From Sorangium cellulosum (GTDB lineage Bacteria > Myxococcota_A > Polyangia > Polyangiales > Polyangiaceae): 44,985 nt of DNA. The notes below the pieces were generated by a model. The model was not told the origin of the DNA, made no database searches, and worked only from the letters and a program-made list of their open reading frames with translations. Below are positions 7,999 through 17,025 of this stretch, piece by piece; positions within the stretch are counted from its first letter, which is position 1; every line of letters begins with the position of its first letter. The position numbers were made by a program, and so were the translations under genes. The DNA lies in NCBI RefSeq assembly GCF_001589285.1, contig NZ_JEMA01000618.1:1-44985 (forward strand), given 5' to 3'.

Positions 7999-8691
7999 AT
8001 GGGACAGAAGACCCATCCGTATGGCTTCCGCGTCGGTGTCATCAAGACGTGGAGCAGCAAGTGGTACGAGGACGGCGCCGCGTATCAGAAGTGGCTCCAC
8101 CAGGACATCCGCATCAAGCGCGCGATCAAGCAGTACCTCTACAACGCGAACATCGCCGGCGTGGAGATCGAGCGCGCCGCGAACCGCGCGAAGGTGATCG
8201 TCTTCACCGCCCGCCCTGGCATGGTCATCGGCAAGGGCGGCAAGGGGATCGAGACGCTGAAGAGCGGCAACGTCGGCACGGCGTCCAAGGGTGAGACCCT
8301 CTTCCCGGGCGTGTCGTCGTTCACGGACAACGAGGTCTTCATCGACGTGCAGGAGGTCCGGAAGGCCGAGACCAACGCGCAGCTCGTCGCCGAGAACATC
8401 GCGACGCAGCTGGAGCGCCGGATCGCGTTCCGCCGGGCGATGAAGAAGGCCGTGGCCACCGCCATGAAGTTCGGCGCGAAGGGCATCCGCGTGCGCTGCG
8501 CCGGCAGGCTCGGCGGCAGCGAGATGAGCCGCGTCGAGACCTACCGCGAGGGCCGGGTGCCGCTGCACACGCTCCGCGCCGACATCGAGTTCGGCCTCGC
8601 CGAGGCGAAGACGAAGGTCGGCATCATCGGCGTGAAGGTCTGGATGTTCAAGGGCGAGGTCCTGCAGCGTAAGGCGCGCCGGATCCAGTAG
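7999..8691 (+). CDS. rpsC: 30S ribosomal protein S3 with an inserted loop
   Basis: A 230-residue S3. It begins [13 protein letters not shown], has the KH-domain loop GKGG near 78-81, and ends with the conserved [18 protein letters not shown] and GVIGVKVW-type region ([13 protein letters not shown]). Between the helix after GKGG and the strand FIDVQEVRK there are about 14 more residues than in E. coli S3 (roughly residues 88-110, Gly/Ser/Thr-rich). S3 helps form the mRNA entry site and helicase of the 30S subunit. It follows rplV by 17 nt with a GAGG ribosome binding site. Confidence 0.97.
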   Translation: MGQKTHPYGFRVGVIKTWSSKWYEDGAAYQKWLHQDIRIKRAIKQYLYNANIAGVEIERAANRAKVIVFTARPGMVIGKGGKGIETLKSGNVGTASKGETLFPGVSSFTDNEVFIDVQEVRKAETNAQLVAENIATQLERRIAFRRAMKKAVATAMKFGAKGIRVRCAGRLGGSEMSRVETYREGRVPLHTLRADIEFGLAEAKTKVGIIGVKVWMFKGEVLQRKARRIQ

Positions 8692-8703
8692 AGGGATTGC
8701 AGA

Positions 8704-9117
8704 ATGCTGTCTCCGAAGCGAACCAAGTTCCGCAAGATGCAGAAGGGGAACAACCGTGGCCTCGCCCTCACGGGCAGCGACGTCTCCTTCGGCGACTTTG
8801 CGCTCCAGTGCGTCGAGCCTGCCCGCGTGACCTCGCGGCAGATCGAGGCGGCCCGTATGGCGATCCAGCGGCACGTGAAGCGCGCGGGCAAGCTCTGGAT
8901 CCGCATCTTCCCGGATCGTCCGGTGACGAAGAAGCCGCTCGAGGTCCGCATGGGTGGGGGCAAGGGCGCGCCCGAGGAGTGGTGCGCGCTCGTGCTGCCC
9001 GGCCGCGTGATGTACGAGATCAGCGGCGTGAGCGAGGAGATTGCGAAGGAGGCGTTCCGCCTCGCGTCGCACAAGCTCCCGATGCAGTGCAAGTTCCTCG
9101 CCCGCGGGCTGACGTGA
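8704..9117 (+). CDS. rplP: 50S ribosomal protein L16
   Basis: A 137-residue L16 beginning [15 protein letters not shown], with GLEARQIEAAR-type helix ([30 protein letters not shown]) and the [19 protein letters not shown] loop, all conserved. It sits near the A-site tRNA and the peptidyl-transferase region. The loop RMGGGKG carries the Arg that is hydroxylated in E. coli (Arg81). Twelve nt separate it from rpsC. Confidence 0.97.
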   Translation: MLSPKRTKFRKMQKGNNRGLALTGSDVSFGDFALQCVEPARVTSRQIEAARMAIQRHVKRAGKLWIRIFPDRPVTKKPLEVRMGGGKGAPEEWCALVLPGRVMYEISGVSEEIAKEAFRLASHKLPMQCKFLARGLT

Positions 9118-9125
9118 GGTAGGCG

Positions 9126-9329
9126 ATGAAGGCGAAGGATTTGCGTGAACGCACCACTGATCACCTGCGCGAGCTCGAGAAGTCGCTTGCGGCGGGCCTG
9201 TTCGAGGCGCGCTTCAAGAATTTCACGAACCGGCTGAACGACACGGCGACGATCCGCAAGGCGAAGCGGGATCTCGCGCGGGTGAAGACGATCCTCACGC
9301 AGCGTGCGCGTGCCGAGGAGAAGGCGTAG
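9126..9329 (+). CDS. rpmC: 50S ribosomal protein L29
   Basis: A 67-residue protein: KAKDLRERTTDHLRELEKSL, LFEARFKNFTNRL and the final DLARVKTILTQR helix are the usual two-helix hairpin of L29, which lies by the exit tunnel and helps dock trigger factor and SRP. It is 8 nt after rplP and 2 nt before rpsQ, so all three are translated together. Confidence 0.95.
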   Translation: MKAKDLRERTTDHLRELEKSLAAGLFEARFKNFTNRLNDTATIRKAKRDLARVKTILTQRARAEEKA

Positions 9330-9331
9330 CC

Positions 9332-9682
9332 ATGGCGAAGAAGAAGGCAGAGAACCAGCAGCCGGTCGCTGCGGCGCCCGAGCTGGCAGCCGCCGCGCCT
9401 GCGCAGGCCGAGACCGAGGCGAAGGCGCACGGCTTCCGGCGCAAGCTGGTCGGCAAGGTGACCAGCGACAAGATGAACAAGACGGTCACCGTCGAGGTCA
9501 TCCGGAACGCGCTCGATCCCGTCTACAAGAAGTACGTCCGTCAGCGGGAGCGCTACAAGGCGCACGACGAGACGAACCAGTACAAGGTGGGCGACCGCGT
9601 CGAGATCATGGAGCACAGGCCGATCTCCCGCGACAAGCGGTGGCTCGTGACCAAGCTCGTTGCCCGGCCGGTGGAGGAGTAG
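9332..9682 (+). CDS. rpsQ: 30S ribosomal protein S17 with an Ala-rich N-terminal extension
   Basis: A 116-residue protein. The S17 OB-fold occupies residues 34-114: [35 protein letters not shown] and [17 protein letters not shown] are typical. Residues 1-33 are an Ala/Gln/Glu/Pro-rich leader not found in E. coli S17 (84 residues). The ATG at 9332 has the only suitable position after the rpmC stop, and the extension shows coding-like composition, so I take it as real. Confidence 0.95.
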   Translation: MAKKKAENQQPVAAAPELAAAAPAQAETEAKAHGFRRKLVGKVTSDKMNKTVTVEVIRNALDPVYKKYVRQRERYKAHDETNQYKVGDRVEIMEHRPISRDKRWLVTKLVARPVEE

Positions 9683-9686
9683 CGCC

Positions 9687-10055
9687 ATGATCCAGGTGTC
9701 GACGCATCTCGAGGTCGCGGACAACTCCGGCGCCCGTATCGTGAAGTGCATCAAGGTGCTCGGCGGCTCGCGCCGCAAGTACGCCGCCCTCGGCGACGTC
9801 ATCGTCGTGTCGATCAAGGAGGCGTTGCCGGGGACGAAGGTGAAGAAGGGTGACACGGCGCGCGCCGTCGTCGTCCGCACCGCCCGCGAGTACCAGCGCT
9901 CGGACGGCAGCTACATCAAGTTCGACGGCAACAGCGCGGTCCTGATCAACAAGGAGAAGGAGCCGATCGGCACCCGTATCTTCGGGCCGGTCGCTCGCGA
10001 GCTCCGCGCGAAGAAGTTCATGAAGATCATCTCGCTCGCCCCGGAGGTCCTCTGA
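9687..10055 (+). CDS. rplN: 50S ribosomal protein L14
   Basis: A 122-residue L14, full family length: [28 protein letters not shown], the [10 protein letters not shown] and [10 protein letters not shown] segments and the C-terminal FGPVARELR region. It bridges the subunits and is the binding site of RsfS. The frame opens 9 codons earlier inside rpsQ, but the ATG at 9687 is the family start. Its TGA overlaps the ATG of rplX by one base. Confidence 0.97.
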   Translation: MIQVSTHLEVADNSGARIVKCIKVLGGSRRKYAALGDVIVVSIKEALPGTKVKKGDTARAVVVRTAREYQRSDGSYIKFDGNSAVLINKEKEPIGTRIFGPVARELRAKKFMKIISLAPEVL

Positions 10056-10372
10056 TGAAGCGCCTCAAGGTCGGTGACCTGGTGCAGGTCATCAGCGGCA
10101 AGGAGCAGGGGAAGCAGGGCCGCATCACCAAGATCCTCGCCGACACGGATCGCGTGGTCGTCGAGGGCTTGAACACGGTGACCCGCCACCAGCGGCCCAC
10201 GCCGCGCAATCAGGAGGGCGGGAAGATCACCAAGGAGGCGCCGATTCACGCCTCGAATGTCATGCCGGTCGATCCGGCGACGGGCAAGCCGACGCGCGTG
10301 AAGGTCCGCGTCGGTGAGGACGGCAAGAAGACGCGCGTCGGCAAGAGCGGCAGCGCGATCGGTGTGGGCTAG
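10055..10372 (+). CDS. rplX: 50S ribosomal protein L24
   Basis: A 105-residue L24 with the KOW motif ([22 protein letters not shown], residues 5-26) and the later [25 protein letters not shown] segment. It is an early assembly protein near the exit tunnel. Start and the previous stop overlap (TGATG), pointing to translational coupling with rplN. Confidence 0.96.
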   Translation: MKRLKVGDLVQVISGKEQGKQGRITKILADTDRVVVEGLNTVTRHQRPTPRNQEGGKITKEAPIHASNVMPVDPATGKPTRVKVRVGEDGKKTRVGKSGSAIGVG

Positions 10373-10374
10373 CC

Positions 10375-11100
10375 ATGGCGGACAAGAAGGACAAGGACAA
10401 GGCGGCCAAGGACGGCGGCAAGGGCAAGGACAAGCCCAAGTCGCAGCAGGCCAAGCCGCAGGCGCCCGCCAAGAGCAAGGAAGCCAGGAGCGCGAAGGGG
10501 AAGGGCGCCGAGGTCTCGGCCTCCGAGCCCGCCGAGGTGCGCCCGCGCGACCCGAACTACATCCCGCGGCTGCGCACGCACTACCAGAAGAACGTGACGG
10601 CCGCGCTCTCGAAGCGGTTCGGCTACAAGAACCCGATGATGGTGCCCCGCCTGCAGAAGGTGGTGATCAACATGGGGCTCGGCGCCGCGGTGCAGAACCC
10701 GAAGATCATCGACTCCGCGGTCGAGGACATGCGGGCGATCTCCGGCCAGAAGCCGGTGGTGACCCGCGCCCGGAAGTCGATCGCGACGTTCAAGCTTCGC
10801 GAGAACCTGCCCATCGGGGTGATGGTGACCTTGCGCGCCGAGCGGATGTGGGAGTTTGTCGATCGTCTGATCGCGTTCTCCCTGCCGCGCGTCCGTGACT
10901 TCAAGGGCGTGAGCCCGAAGGGGTTCGACGGCAAGGGCAACTTCACGATGGGCCTGCGCGAGCAGATCATCTTCCCCGAGATCGACTACGACAAGATCGA
11001 CGTCGTGAAGGGGCTCAACATCTCGTTCGTGACCACGGCGAAGACGGACGAAGAAGGACGCGCGCTCCTGACCGAGCTTGGCATCCCGTTCCGGCATTGA
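10375..11100 (+). CDS. rplE: 50S ribosomal protein L5 with a Lys/Ala-rich N-terminal extension
   Basis: A 241-residue protein against about 180 in most bacteria. The L5 core starts near residue 62 ([11 protein letters not shown]) and includes [14 protein letters not shown], the [16 protein letters not shown] segment, and [10 protein letters not shown] near the end. Residues 1-60 are Lys/Asp/Gly then Ala/Pro-rich and should be disordered and basic. L5 contacts 5S rRNA and P-site tRNA. The extension may add RNA contacts. It starts 2 nt after rplX. Confidence 0.96.
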   Translation: MADKKDKDKAAKDGGKGKDKPKSQQAKPQAPAKSKEARSAKGKGAEVSASEPAEVRPRDPNYIPRLRTHYQKNVTAALSKRFGYKNPMMVPRLQKVVINMGLGAAVQNPKIIDSAVEDMRAISGQKPVVTRARKSIATFKLRENLPIGVMVTLRAERMWEFVDRLIAFSLPRVRDFKGVSPKGFDGKGNFTMGLREQIIFPEIDYDKIDVVKGLNISFVTTAKTDEEGRALLTELGIPFRH

Positions 11101-11110
11101 GGGATTTTCG

Positions 11111-11296
11111 ATGGCCCGTGCAAAAGAGTTTGCGAAGCTGAACCGTCCGCCGAAGTTTTCTACGCGGCAAAAGAACCGTTGCAAGGTGTGCGGGCGCTCG
11201 CGCGCTTACTACCGCGACTTCGAGCTCTGCCGTGTCTGCCTTCGGCTGTTCGCGCTCCGTGGTGAGCTCCCTGGTGTGATCAAGGCCAGCTGGTGA
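11111..11296 (+). CDS. rpsN: 30S ribosomal protein S14, zinc-binding type
   Basis: A 61-residue S14 of the short type Z. Two CxxC pairs, CKVC and CRVC, are separated by 13 residues and would hold one zinc ion. The sequence from RNRCKVCGRSRAYYRDF-like region to GVIKASW is canonical. The ATG at 11111 was chosen over an upstream in-frame start that would overlap rplE. Having the zinc form here means a zinc-free paralogue may exist elsewhere in the genome (inference). Confidence 0.96.
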   Translation: MARAKEFAKLNRPPKFSTRQKNRCKVCGRSRAYYRDFELCRVCLRLFALRGELPGVIKASW

Positions 11297-11300
11297 TTCT

Positions 11301-11696
11301 ATGATGACCGATCCCATCGCCGACATGCTGACCCGCATTCGCAACGCGGCGCTCGCGCGGCACGACCGGACCGAGGTCCCCGCGAGCCGCATCAAAGCTG
11401 CGGTCGCGGAGATCCTCAAATCCGAGGGCTTCATCGCCGATGTGCGCGAGACCGAAGGCGAAGGTCCCAAGAAGCTCACCATCGTGCTCAAGTACGGGCG
11501 CGATCGGCAGAGCGCGATCGACGGCGTGCGCCGCGTGTCCCGCCCGGGGCGCCGCGTGTACGTGCGTCACGACAGGATCCCGCGCGTGTTCAGCGGGCTC
11601 GGGATCTCGATCCTGAGCACGTCTCGCGGGCTCATGAGCGACAGGGATGCGCGCCGTCTGAAGGTGGGCGGCGAGCTGCTCTGCGAGGTGTGGTGA
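11301..11696 (+). CDS. rpsH: 30S ribosomal protein S8
   Basis: A 131-residue S8: TDPIADMLTRIRNA at the start, RRVSRPGRRVYV and the C-terminal GLGISILSTSRGLMSDRDAR and GGELLCEVW are the standard signatures. In E. coli S8 represses the spc operon by binding mRNA near rplE; no matching site was identified here. Its TGA overlaps the rplF ATG by one base. Confidence 0.97.
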   Translation: MMTDPIADMLTRIRNAALARHDRTEVPASRIKAAVAEILKSEGFIADVRETEGEGPKKLTIVLKYGRDRQSAIDGVRRVSRPGRRVYVRHDRIPRVFSGLGISILSTSRGLMSDRDARRLKVGGELLCEVW

Positions 11697-12325
11697 TGGA
11701 AGCTCAGGCGAACGCAGACCAGCTCGCGAAGGGCAACGCGAACGGTGACAACCGCCTCGCGCCGAAGACGTCGCGCGTCGGCAAGCGGCCGATCGATCTC
11801 CCGAAGGGTGTCACCGCGACCGTCAACGGCCGCCGGATCGACGTCAAGGGTCCGAAGGGGCAGCTCTCCCGCGCGATCACCGAGCGGGTGGACATCAAGC
11901 TCGACGGCGGCAAGCTCCACGTGAACTCGCTCGCGCCCGGCCGTGACGGGTCCCGCCTCCAGGGGCTCACGCGCGCGCTCGTGGCCGCGATGGTGAAGGG
12001 CGTCGCCGAGGGCTACGAGCGGACGCTCGAGCTCAAGGGAACCGGCTACCGCGTCGAGCTCAAGGGTACGACGCTGAACTTCGCCCTCGGCTTCTCCCAT
12101 CCGGTGACCTTCCCGGTCCCGGCGGGCCTCACCGCGACGATCCCGGCGGACTCGAAGGGCACTGTCCTCGTCCTGACGGGCGCGGACAAGGAGCTCATCG
12201 GGCAGACGGCCGCGACGATCCGCGGCTTCAGGCCGCCGGAGCCGTACGGTGGCAAGGGCGTTCGCTACCGCGGCGAGCGCGTGCGGGAGAAGGCTGGCAA
12301 GGCCGGCAAGGGCGGCAAGAAGTAA
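11696..12325 (+). CDS. rplF: 50S ribosomal protein L6 with extended ends
   Basis: A 209-residue L6. The core begins [14 protein letters not shown] at residue 26; the usual L6 starts at this point. [10 protein letters not shown] and GFSHPV mark the two domains, and [16 protein letters not shown] is the conserved C-terminal signature. The first 25 residues are Ala/Asn/Gln-rich and the last 12 are Lys/Gly-rich. The ATG at 11696 overlaps the rpsH stop; a GTG at 11690 is also in frame but less likely. Confidence 0.96.
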   Translation: MEAQANADQLAKGNANGDNRLAPKTSRVGKRPIDLPKGVTATVNGRRIDVKGPKGQLSRAITERVDIKLDGGKLHVNSLAPGRDGSRLQGLTRALVAAMVKGVAEGYERTLELKGTGYRVELKGTTLNFALGFSHPVTFPVPAGLTATIPADSKGTVLVLTGADKELIGQTAATIRGFRPPEPYGGKGVRYRGERVREKAGKAGKGGKK

Positions 12326-12372
12326 GGGCGAGCAGCGGCGGGGACGTCGCTGCACCGAGGTACGAGACGGTC

Positions 12373-12732
12373 ATGGGCATGAAAATCGTCGGTCGGGAGC
12401 GCCGGAAGCTCCGCATCCGCAAGAAGGTCGAGGGGACGCCGGAGCGCCCGCGCCTCAGCGTCTTCCGCAGCACCAAGCACATCTACGCGCAGGTCATCGA
12501 CGACGTGAGCGGCAAGACGCTCGCCCACGCCTCGACGCTGTCGAAGGACCTCAAGGGCTCGCTCGACGAGGACAACAAGGTCGATGCGGCGAAGAAGGTC
12601 GGGGCGCTGATTGCGAAGATCTGCAAGGAGAAGCAGATCGAAAAGGTCGTCTTCGACCGCAACGGCTATCTGTACCACGGGCGCGTGAGCGCCCTCGCCC
12701 AGGCGGCGCGCGAGGCAGGTCTCGATTTCTGA
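12373..12732 (+). CDS. rplR: 50S ribosomal protein L18
   Basis: A 119-residue 5S-rRNA-binding protein: RLRIRKKV-type basic start, [24 protein letters not shown], and the terminal [28 protein letters not shown] are typical. Forty-seven nt separate it from rplF. A 10-bp hairpin follows its stop. Confidence 0.97.
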   Translation: MGMKIVGRERRKLRIRKKVEGTPERPRLSVFRSTKHIYAQVIDDVSGKTLAHASTLSKDLKGSLDEDNKVDAAKKVGALIAKICKEKQIEKVVFDRNGYLYHGRVSALAQAAREAGLDF

Positions 12733-12741
12733 CTCCCATAG

Positions 12742-12768
12742 CCGCTGCCCTGCAGGTGAGGGCGGCGG
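12742..12768 (+). promoter_or_regulatory. Intra-operon hairpin between rplR and rpsE
   Basis: CCGCTGCCCT (12742-12751) pairs with AGGGCGGCGG (12759-12768), ten pairs with one G-U and a 7-nt loop. There is no T run, so it is not a standard terminator; it may be an attenuator, processing site or mRNA stabiliser in the unusually long 79-nt gap. Confidence 0.4.
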
Positions 12769-12811
12769 GCGCGGTCAACTGCCGCGGCGGAGAACGTGAT
12801 AGAGGACGGAT

Positions 12812-13420
12812 ATGGCGTTCGATCATGTCGACGAAGAGAAGCTGAAAGAGCGAGTCATCCACATCAACCGCGTCGCCAAGGTCGTCAAGGGCGGCCGGCG
12901 TTTCAGCTTCTCGGCGCTGGTCGTGGTGGGCGACGAGGCGGGGCACGTGGGCGTTGGCCTGGGTAAGGCCAACGAGGTGCCGGAGGCCATCCGCAAGGGG
13001 AACGACCAGGCTCGCAAGAACCTGTTCCGCATCCCGCTGGACGGCGTGACCATCCCGCACGACTCGTTCGGGCACGTCGGGGCGGGCAAGGTCCTGCTGA
13101 AGCCGGCGAGCCCCGGGACGGGCGTCATCGCCGGCGGCGCGGTGCGCGCCGTCGTCGAGTCCGCGGGGATCCACGACGTGCTGTCGAAGTCGCTCGGCAC
13201 GAGCAACCCGCACAACGTCGTGCACGCGACCGTCGCGGCGCTCCGCGGGCTCAAGAGCCCGGAGAGCGTCGCGGGGAAGCGATCGATGCAGCTCGACTCG
13301 CTCGACTACCAGCGCCGCGGCGGTACGAACACCGCGGCCCGGCGGCGCGCGAGCGTCGCGCCCCCCGCGCCGAGCGGCGCGCCGCAGGGTGGTGGCGGGG
13401 GTGAAGGAGGCTCGCAGTGA
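12812..13420 (+). CDS. rpsE: 30S ribosomal protein S5 with a C-terminal tail
   Basis: A 202-residue protein, about 35 longer than E. coli S5. The dsRBD ([27 protein letters not shown]) and the C-terminal domain ([38 protein letters not shown]) are well conserved. From about residue 168 the tail is Arg/Ala/Pro then Gly-rich. S5 takes part in decoding accuracy and mRNA entry together with S3 and S4. The last codons overlap rpmD (GTGA). Confidence 0.96.
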   Translation: MAFDHVDEEKLKERVIHINRVAKVVKGGRRFSFSALVVVGDEAGHVGVGLGKANEVPEAIRKGNDQARKNLFRIPLDGVTIPHDSFGHVGAGKVLLKPASPGTGVIAGGAVRAVVESAGIHDVLSKSLGTSNPHNVVHATVAALRGLKSPESVAGKRSMQLDSLDYQRRGGTNTAARRRASVAPPAPSGAPQGGGGGEGGSQ

Positions 13421-13620
13421 AGCTCCGCGTACGTCAGAAGGCCAGCAACATCGGCCAGGTCGAGCACACCCGCAAGGTCATCAAGGGGCTCGGCCTGCGT
13501 GGGCCGGGATCTGAGGTGGTCGTCGCGAACACGCCCTCGTTCCGTGGCATGGTCAAGAAGATCCTCCACCTGGTCGAGGTGGAGGAGGTCGCCGACGAGG
13601 CAACCTCCCCGAAGTCCTGA
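13417..13620 (+). CDS. rpmD: 50S ribosomal protein L30
   Basis: A 67-residue L30: [31 protein letters not shown] and the final [15 protein letters not shown] are the family pattern, with a short acidic tail. The GTG start at 13417 overlaps the rpsE stop in a GTGA arrangement, which couples translation. Confidence 0.95.
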   Translation: MKLRVRQKASNIGQVEHTRKVIKGLGLRGPGSEVVVANTPSFRGMVKKILHLVEVEEVADEATSPKS

Positions 13621-13670
13621 GAAGCGAGATCGTCATTCCAGCGGGTTTGCCGCGTACGGAAGTGTGAAAC

Positions 13671-14162
13671 ATGGACATCCTTTCTAAGCTCCAAGCCCCT
13701 GAAGGCGCCGTAACCAAGAGGCTCCGCGTCGGCCGCGGCGTGGGATCCGGCGTCGGCAAGACGGCTGGCCGAGGACAAAAAGGGCAGAAGGCTCGGGCGG
13801 GCGGCAACATCAACAAGAAGCACTTCCAGGGTGGCCAGACGCCGATCCAGCGTCGCCTCCCGAAGCGCGGCTTCCGCAACCCGCTCGCGGACATCGTGGC
13901 CAACGTCAACGTCGGCGCCCTCGAGGCGTTCGACGACGGCGCGCAGGTCGACGTGATCGCGCTCCACGCGAGCCGCCTGGTGCAGGGCCGGTTCGACGTC
14001 CTGAAGATCCTCGGCGGCGGTGAGCTCACGAAGAAGCTCACCGTGACGGCGCATCGCTTCTCCAAGGGAGCGATCGAGAAGATCGAGAAGGCGGGGGGCA
14101 AGGCCGTCGTGCTCGAGGCGCCCGCTGCTCAGGGCAACTCGACGGACTCCTCGTCCTCCTAG
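13671..14162 (+). CDS. rplO: 50S ribosomal protein L15
   Basis: A 163-residue L15. The N-terminal glycine-rich part RVGRGVGSGVGKTAGRGQKGQKAR and GGQTPIQRRLPKRGF are diagnostic, and VTAHRFSKGAIEKIEKAGG is the conserved C-terminal domain. A short Ala/Ser-rich tail follows. A 50-nt gap separates it from rpmD. Confidence 0.97.
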   Translation: MDILSKLQAPEGAVTKRLRVGRGVGSGVGKTAGRGQKGQKARAGGNINKKHFQGGQTPIQRRLPKRGFRNPLADIVANVNVGALEAFDDGAQVDVIALHASRLVQGRFDVLKILGGGELTKKLTVTAHRFSKGAIEKIEKAGGKAVVLEAPAAQGNSTDSSSS

Positions 14163-14207
14163 CCAGCGCGCAGGCGCACCCCCTCAAGCCGGAGTCCAGG
14201 AACCCCC

Positions 14208-15536
14208 ATGGCCAGCCTCGCGGGAATCACCAACTTCCACAAGATCCCCGAGCTCCGGCGGCGCGTGATCTTCACGCTGGTGATGCTCGCGGTCTACCGG
14301 GTCGGCGTCTTCGTGACGACGCCCGGCGTGGACCGGAACGCGATGCGACAGTACGTCGCGAAGCAGTCGGGCGGGCTCCTGGGCTTCTTCAACATGTTCT
14401 CCGGCGGAGCGCTGGAGAACCTGTCGATCTTCGCGCTCGGGATCATGCCGTACATCTCGGCATCGATCATCATGCAGCTCATGGGCATGGTCTACAAGCC
14501 CATCGACGAGCTGCGAAAAGAGGGCGAGCAGGGGCGTCGCCGGCTCGATCAGTACACGCGGTACGGCACGGTCGCGCTCTCGCTGTTCCAGGCCTTCTCG
14601 ATCGCGAAGATGCTCGAGGGCCTGTCGAGCAGCGAGACCGGGGCCGGGATCGTGAACCACCCGGGCATCGGCTTCCAGCTCATGACGGTGATCACGCTGA
14701 CGACCGGGACCGCGTTCCTGATGTGGATCGGCGAGCAGATCACCGAGCGCGGCGTCTCCAACGGCGTATCGCTCCTGATCTTCGCGAGCATCATCACGCA
14801 GATCCCGCAGGAGATCGGCAACTACTTCGCGCAGAACTCCGGTGATCTCCAGCCGCTGTCGATGGCCGCGATCGTCGCGTTCATCGTGTTCGTCATCGGG
14901 GTCATCGCGTTCTTCGAGAACGGCAGGCGGCAGATCCCGATCGTGTACTCGCGCCGCCAGGTCGGTCGCCGCGTCTACGGCGGGCAGACAGCGCACCTGC
15001 CGCTCAAGGTGAACACCGCCGGCACCATCCCGCCCATCTTCGCGTCCTCGCTGCTGATGTTCCCGCAGACGCTCGCGAACATGAACGTGCCCGGGGCCGA
15101 CCAGCTCCAGGCGATCATCAACCGGGGGGACTGGGTCTTCAACACCGGCTACGCGTTGCTCATCATCTTCTTCTGCTTCTTCTACACGAACGTCACGTTC
15201 CAGCCGGTGGACGTCGCCGAGAACCTGAAGAAGCAGCAGGCAAACATCCCCGGGATCCGACCGGGCAAGCAGACGGCGGACTACATCCACCGGGTGATCC
15301 AGCGGATCACCGTCGGCGGTGCGCTCTACGTCGCCGCGGTGTGTGTGATCCCGTCGATCGTCGGCAACCTTCTGCGCGTCCCCTTCGGCTTCGGAGGGAC
15401 GTCGCTCATGATCGTCGTCGGCGTCGCGCTCGACACCGTGAACCAGCTTGAGGCGCACCTGATCACGCGGAGCTACGAGGGCCTGACCGGCCCCGGCGCC
15501 AGCCGCATCCGGGGCCGCAGGCTCCCGGAAGCGTGA
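14208..15536 (+). CDS. secY: Protein translocase subunit SecY
   Basis: A 442-residue, ten-helix membrane protein, the channel of the Sec translocon. ELRRRVIFTLVMLAVYRVG is helix 1, FNMFSGGALENLSIFALGIMPYISASIIMQL the plug and helix 2, and GIRPGKQTADYI plus the later TVGGALYV part of the C-terminal half; the loop before GIRPGK contacts SecA and the ribosome. The start ATG follows a short gap of 45 nt after rplO. Position between rplO and adk is the common order outside enterics. Confidence 0.97.
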   Translation: MASLAGITNFHKIPELRRRVIFTLVMLAVYRVGVFVTTPGVDRNAMRQYVAKQSGGLLGFFNMFSGGALENLSIFALGIMPYISASIIMQLMGMVYKPIDELRKEGEQGRRRLDQYTRYGTVALSLFQAFSIAKMLEGLSSSETGAGIVNHPGIGFQLMTVITLTTGTAFLMWIGEQITERGVSNGVSLLIFASIITQIPQEIGNYFAQNSGDLQPLSMAAIVAFIVFVIGVIAFFENGRRQIPIVYSRRQVGRRVYGGQTAHLPLKVNTAGTIPPIFASSLLMFPQTLANMNVPGADQLQAIINRGDWVFNTGYALLIIFFCFFYTNVTFQPVDVAENLKKQQANIPGIRPGKQTADYIHRVIQRITVGGALYVAAVCVIPSIVGNLLRVPFGFGGTSLMIVVGVALDTVNQLEAHLITRSYEGLTGPGASRIRGRRLPEA

Positions 15537-15546
15537 TGGAGGTCAA

Positions 15547-16185
15547 ATGATCTTGGTTCTGGTGGGGCCACCTGGCGCTGGGAAGGGTACGCAGGCGAAG
15601 CTGCTGTGCGCTCGCTTCGGCATCCCGCAGATCTCGACGGGCGACATGCTGCGCGAGGCGAAGCGCTCGGGCACGCTGGAGAAGCGCTACCTGGACATCA
15701 TGGACTCGGGCGGTCTCCTGCCGGATGAGGCCGTCATCGGCCTTATCGACCGCAGGACCGCTGAGCCCGACTGCCGTGGCGGTTTCCTTCTGGACGGATT
15801 TCCCAGGACGGTGCCCCAGGCGGACGCGCTCGACGCGCTCCTCGTCGGCCAGGGCAGCGGGATCGAGGCGGTGATCCAGCTCGACGTTCCGCGCTCCCTG
15901 CTCGAGGAACGGTTGATCCATCGCCGCACCGACAAACGCAGTGGACAGATATATCATCTCGTTTATAATCCGCCGCCCCCCGGTGCGGAGCTGGAGCATC
16001 GAGCCGACGACCGGCCCGAAGCTGTCGGCAAGCGTCTGGACGCCTACGAGGCGATGACGGCCGCCCTTCTTCCGTTCTACGAACAGAAGGGACTGCTGCG
16101 TCGCGTTGACGGAGTCGGGACGCCGGAAGAAGTCACGCAGAGGGTGATGTCGGCCCTCGGCCGACCGGGTTCGGGTGGAGAATGA
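15547..16185 (+). CDS. adk: Adenylate kinase
   Basis: A 212-residue cytoplasmic enzyme that converts ATP and AMP to two ADP. The P-loop [11 protein letters not shown] is at residues 7-17, the AMP site includes STGDMLR (30-36) and [10 protein letters not shown] (about 80-89), and the LID begins [20 protein letters not shown]. The LID has no Cys4 cluster, so it is the non-zinc long form. It starts 10 nt after secY with a GGAGG site, and its end overlaps infA by four bases. Confidence 0.97.
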   Translation: MILVLVGPPGAGKGTQAKLLCARFGIPQISTGDMLREAKRSGTLEKRYLDIMDSGGLLPDEAVIGLIDRRTAEPDCRGGFLLDGFPRTVPQADALDALLVGQGSGIEAVIQLDVPRSLLEERLIHRRTDKRSGQIYHLVYNPPPPGAELEHRADDRPEAVGKRLDAYEAMTAALLPFYEQKGLLRRVDGVGTPEEVTQRVMSALGRPGSGGE

Positions 16186-16433
16186 GGCGATCAAAACAAG
16201 CCAGAGCGCCGAAAGAACCGAAGGGCGACAAGCTCGAGTTCGACGGCGTGGTTCAAGAGGCCCTGCCGAACGCCATGTTTCGCGTGAAGGCGGACAACGG
16301 CCTGGGCGTCCTCGCCACCATCAGCGGCCGGATGCGGCAGTACTACATCAAGATCCTGCCGGGCGACCGCGTGACCGTCGAGGTCTCGCCGTATGACCCG
16401 AGTCGAGGCCGGATCACGTACCGGCATAAGTAA
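16182..16433 (+). CDS. infA: Translation initiation factor IF-1
   Basis: An 83-residue S1/OB-fold protein. [58 protein letters not shown] is the classic IF-1 sequence. It blocks the 30S A site during initiation. Compared with the usual 72 residues there is a basic N-terminal extension ([14 protein letters not shown]). Its ATG overlaps the adk stop (ATGA); without this start the next in-frame choice would lie too far into the domain. Confidence 0.96.
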   Translation: MRRSKQARAPKEPKGDKLEFDGVVQEALPNAMFRVKADNGLGVLATISGRMRQYYIKILPGDRVTVEVSPYDPSRGRITYRHK

Positions 16434-16463
16434 CGTATTTTTTGAGGAATCTGGAGGCTCCCC

Positions 16464-16580
16464 GTGAAGGTGCGCCCGAGCGTCAAGAAGATCTGCGACA
16501 AGTGCAAGGTGGTGCGGCGGCGTGGTGTCGTTCGGATCATCTGCGAGAACCCCCGCCACAAGCAGCGCCAGGGGAACTAG
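16464..16580 (+). CDS. rpmJ: 50S ribosomal protein L36
   Basis: A 38-residue protein from a GTG start with a TGGAGG ribosome binding site. The product reads [17 protein letters not shown] and ends [10 protein letters not shown]; Cys11, Cys14, Cys27 and His32 form the zinc ribbon of the zinc-binding L36 type. It lies between infA and rpsM as in Bacillus and many other bacteria. Confidence 0.96.
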   Translation: MKVRPSVKKICDKCKVVRRRGVVRIICENPRHKQRQGN

Positions 16581-16624
16581 CTCTTTCGGCGGAAGCCCGC
16601 CCTCGTTTTCGGTTTGGAGTAACC

Positions 16625-17005
16625 ATGGCTCGTATCGCTGGTGTCGATCTCCCGCGTCGGAAGCATGTCGCCTACGCCCTACCGTACCTCTACGGGATCG
16701 GGCGGTCTCTCGCGTTGCAAATCTGCGAGAGGACCAACATCCCGCAGGACAGGCGGGTCGAGGAGCTCAGCGACGCTGAGGTAAAGGCGATCCGCGACCT
16801 CCTGGACGCCGAGTACAAGGTCGAGGGCGACCTGCGGCGCGAGGTGCAGCTCAACATCAAGCGGCTCATGGACCTCGGCTGCTACCGGGGGCTCCGCCAC
16901 CGGCGCGGCCTCCCGGCGAACGGACAGAGGACGCACACGAACGCGCGCACCCGGAAGGGGCCGCGCAAGGGCATGTTGCAGCGGCGTCCTGCCGCGACGA
17001 AGTGA
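16625..17005 (+). CDS. rpsM: 30S ribosomal protein S13
   Basis: A 126-residue S13: [25 protein letters not shown], the helix-two-turn-helix region and the tail [17 protein letters not shown] are typical; the family's usual LPVRGQRT is LPANGQRT here. S13 contacts P-site tRNA and bridges to L5. The ATG at 16625 was chosen because MARIAG is the conserved start; the frame is open further upstream through rpmJ. A TTGGAGT element precedes it. Confidence 0.97.
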   Translation: MARIAGVDLPRRKHVAYALPYLYGIGRSLALQICERTNIPQDRRVEELSDAEVKAIRDLLDAEYKVEGDLRREVQLNIKRLMDLGCYRGLRHRRGLPANGQRTHTNARTRKGPRKGMLQRRPAATK

Positions 17006-17025
17006 CGAGCGGGGATTAGGACGCC

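Noticed and set aside
14184-15458. Long minus-strand frame opposite secY
   Set aside because: Asp/Arg/Val-rich antisense shadow of a certain secY gene.
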